A DNA stretch of 6,831 nucleotides from Syntrophales bacterium (lineage in GTDB: Bacteria > Desulfobacterota > Syntrophia > Syntrophales > UBA2251): positions 1-6,831 of the forward strand of contig JALNWL010000141.1 in NCBI GenBank assembly GCA_023230905.1, written 5' to 3'. Shown piece by piece: positions 6,582-6,831 of this stretch. A program made the position numbers and the translations under genes. Positions within the stretch are counted from its first letter, which is position 1; the number at the start of each line of letters is the position of its first letter. Below the pieces are notes generated by a model that had not been told where the DNA came from, did no database searches, and saw only the letters and a list, made by a program, of their open reading frames with translations.

Positions 6582-6607
6582 ATAATTGAATTCATGTTTC
6601 GTGTCAA
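6579..6607 (-). promoter_or_regulatory. Probable sigma-70-type promoter of the carboxylase operon
   Basis: Read on the minus strand, a perfect TTGACA -35 box (6602-6607) is followed after 17 nt by TATTGA (6579-6584), which keeps only the first three bases of the -10 consensus TATAAT. Spacing is ideal and the -10 weak. Transcription would start near 6572, inside the adjacent palindrome, giving a leader of about 170 nt. A second possible -10, GATAAT at 6546-6551, lacks a good -35 at the right distance. Confidence 0.5.
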
Positions 6608-6726
6608 GCGATTTTCCGGAGGGGAAGACCTGTTCCGTCCGGGACCGTCGGGATGGGCGGATGGCCGCCATCGTGACGGCCGCTCCGGGCTGGCTTCGAA
6701 GAGCGCGAAGGGCGAATGGAATGCGA

Positions 6727-6831
6727 TCAGGCGGGGGGAAGACCGCCGCGGAACATGAAGTAGGCGGCGCCGACCAGGCAAAGCCCCGCCCACAGGTAGT
6801 CCCATTTGAGCGGCTGCTTCATGACGAGAAA
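6727..6831 (-). CDS. C-terminal fragment of a DUF486 / DMT-family small membrane protein (cut by window edge)
   Basis: Only the last 34 residues are in the window, running in from the right edge and ending at the TGA at 6727-6729. The fragment reads MKQPLKWDYLWAGLCLVG followed by AAYFMFRGGLPPA. The pattern of a short basic segment, then KWDYLWAGL and a hydrophobic final transmembrane helix ending in FMFRG, matches as I recall it the C-terminus of DUF486 proteins (about 110-120 residues, four transmembrane segments, related to drug/metabolite transporters). Their substrate is unknown. The gene is transcribed in the same direction as the carboxylase operon but lies 326 nt upstream with a promoter between them, so it is probably a separate unit. 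The assignment rests on a short fragment. Confidence 0.7.
   Translation of the reverse strand, partial: FLVMKQPLKWDYLWAGLCLVGAAYFMFRGGLPPA

Larger units (their letters stand above)
6401..6726 (-). other. Intergenic region and 5' leader upstream of the carboxylase operon
   Basis: This 326-nt stretch separates the DUF486-like gene from the carboxyltransferase gene and is visibly richer in A+T between about 6410 and 6610 than the coding DNA. I see a promoter with an overlapping palindrome near 6564-6607 and an untranslated leader of roughly 170 nt before the ATG at 6400. I recognise no riboswitch, T-box or attenuator in the leader. No convincing open frame with coding character fills it. No hairpin followed by a T run marks the end of the upstream gene; a short GC palindrome at 6660-6672 lacks a T run. 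Confidence 0.7.

Noticed and set aside
6660..6672. Short perfect palindrome GATGGCCGCCATC, considered as a terminator hairpin
   Set aside because: It has a one-base centre, so the usable stem is only about 5 bp, and no T run follows on the minus strand. It is not a credible intrinsic terminator.
6569..6805. 78-codon minus-strand open frame across the intergenic region and the end of the membrane-protein gene
   Set aside because: It overlaps the real DUF486-like C-terminus in another frame and covers the proposed promoter. Its composition is not protein-like.

Overview
The window holds one operon on the minus strand, read from about 6400 down to 39, plus the last 34 codons of another minus-strand gene at the right edge. 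Every real gene points the same way. In order of transcription the operon encodes: the carboxyltransferase subunit of a biotin-dependent, 3-methylcrotonyl-CoA-carboxylase-type acyl-CoA carboxylase (4784-6400); its biotin carboxylase subunit (3255-4742); a separate biotin carrier protein (2676-3209); a crotonase-family enoyl-CoA hydratase (1860-2630); and an AtuA-family (DUF1446) protein (39-1832). Gaps between genes are only 27-45 nt and each gene has its own ribosome binding site, so co-transcription is very likely.

Together the first three genes form a complete carboxylase. BC carboxylates biotin on the carrier protein using ATP and bicarbonate, and the carboxyltransferase moves the carboxyl group to a branched enoyl-CoA. 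The hydratase would then hydrate the carboxylated product, as in leucine breakdown (3-methylcrotonyl-CoA to 3-methylglutaconyl-CoA to HMG-CoA) or in the parallel acyclic-terpene (citronellol/geranyl-CoA) route. The AtuA protein is named for the terpene route, but its reaction is not established. The sequence alone does not decide between the substrates. No isovaleryl-CoA dehydrogenase, HMG-CoA lyase, biotin ligase or regulator gene is visible.

The 326 nt upstream of the operon (6401-6726) is richer in A+T than the genes. It contains a consensus-like -35 box and an 18-bp near-perfect palindrome placed where a repressor would block the promoter. The right edge holds the C-terminus of a small DUF486/DMT-type membrane protein. 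Positions 1-38 show nothing I can name.

The organism is a high-GC bacterium. The separate BC and biotin-carrier genes, and the AtuA protein with its own C-terminal domain, would fit Desulfobacterota (former Deltaproteobacteria) such as syntrophic or sulfate-reducing acid degraders, but this is only an impression from gene style. I see no mobile element, RNA gene or CRISPR array. The window looks like an ordinary catabolic operon. Its more interesting points are the split carboxylase alpha chain whose two halves lie in one frame across a single TAG, the divergent acyl-pocket segment of the carboxyltransferase, and the operator-like palindrome.
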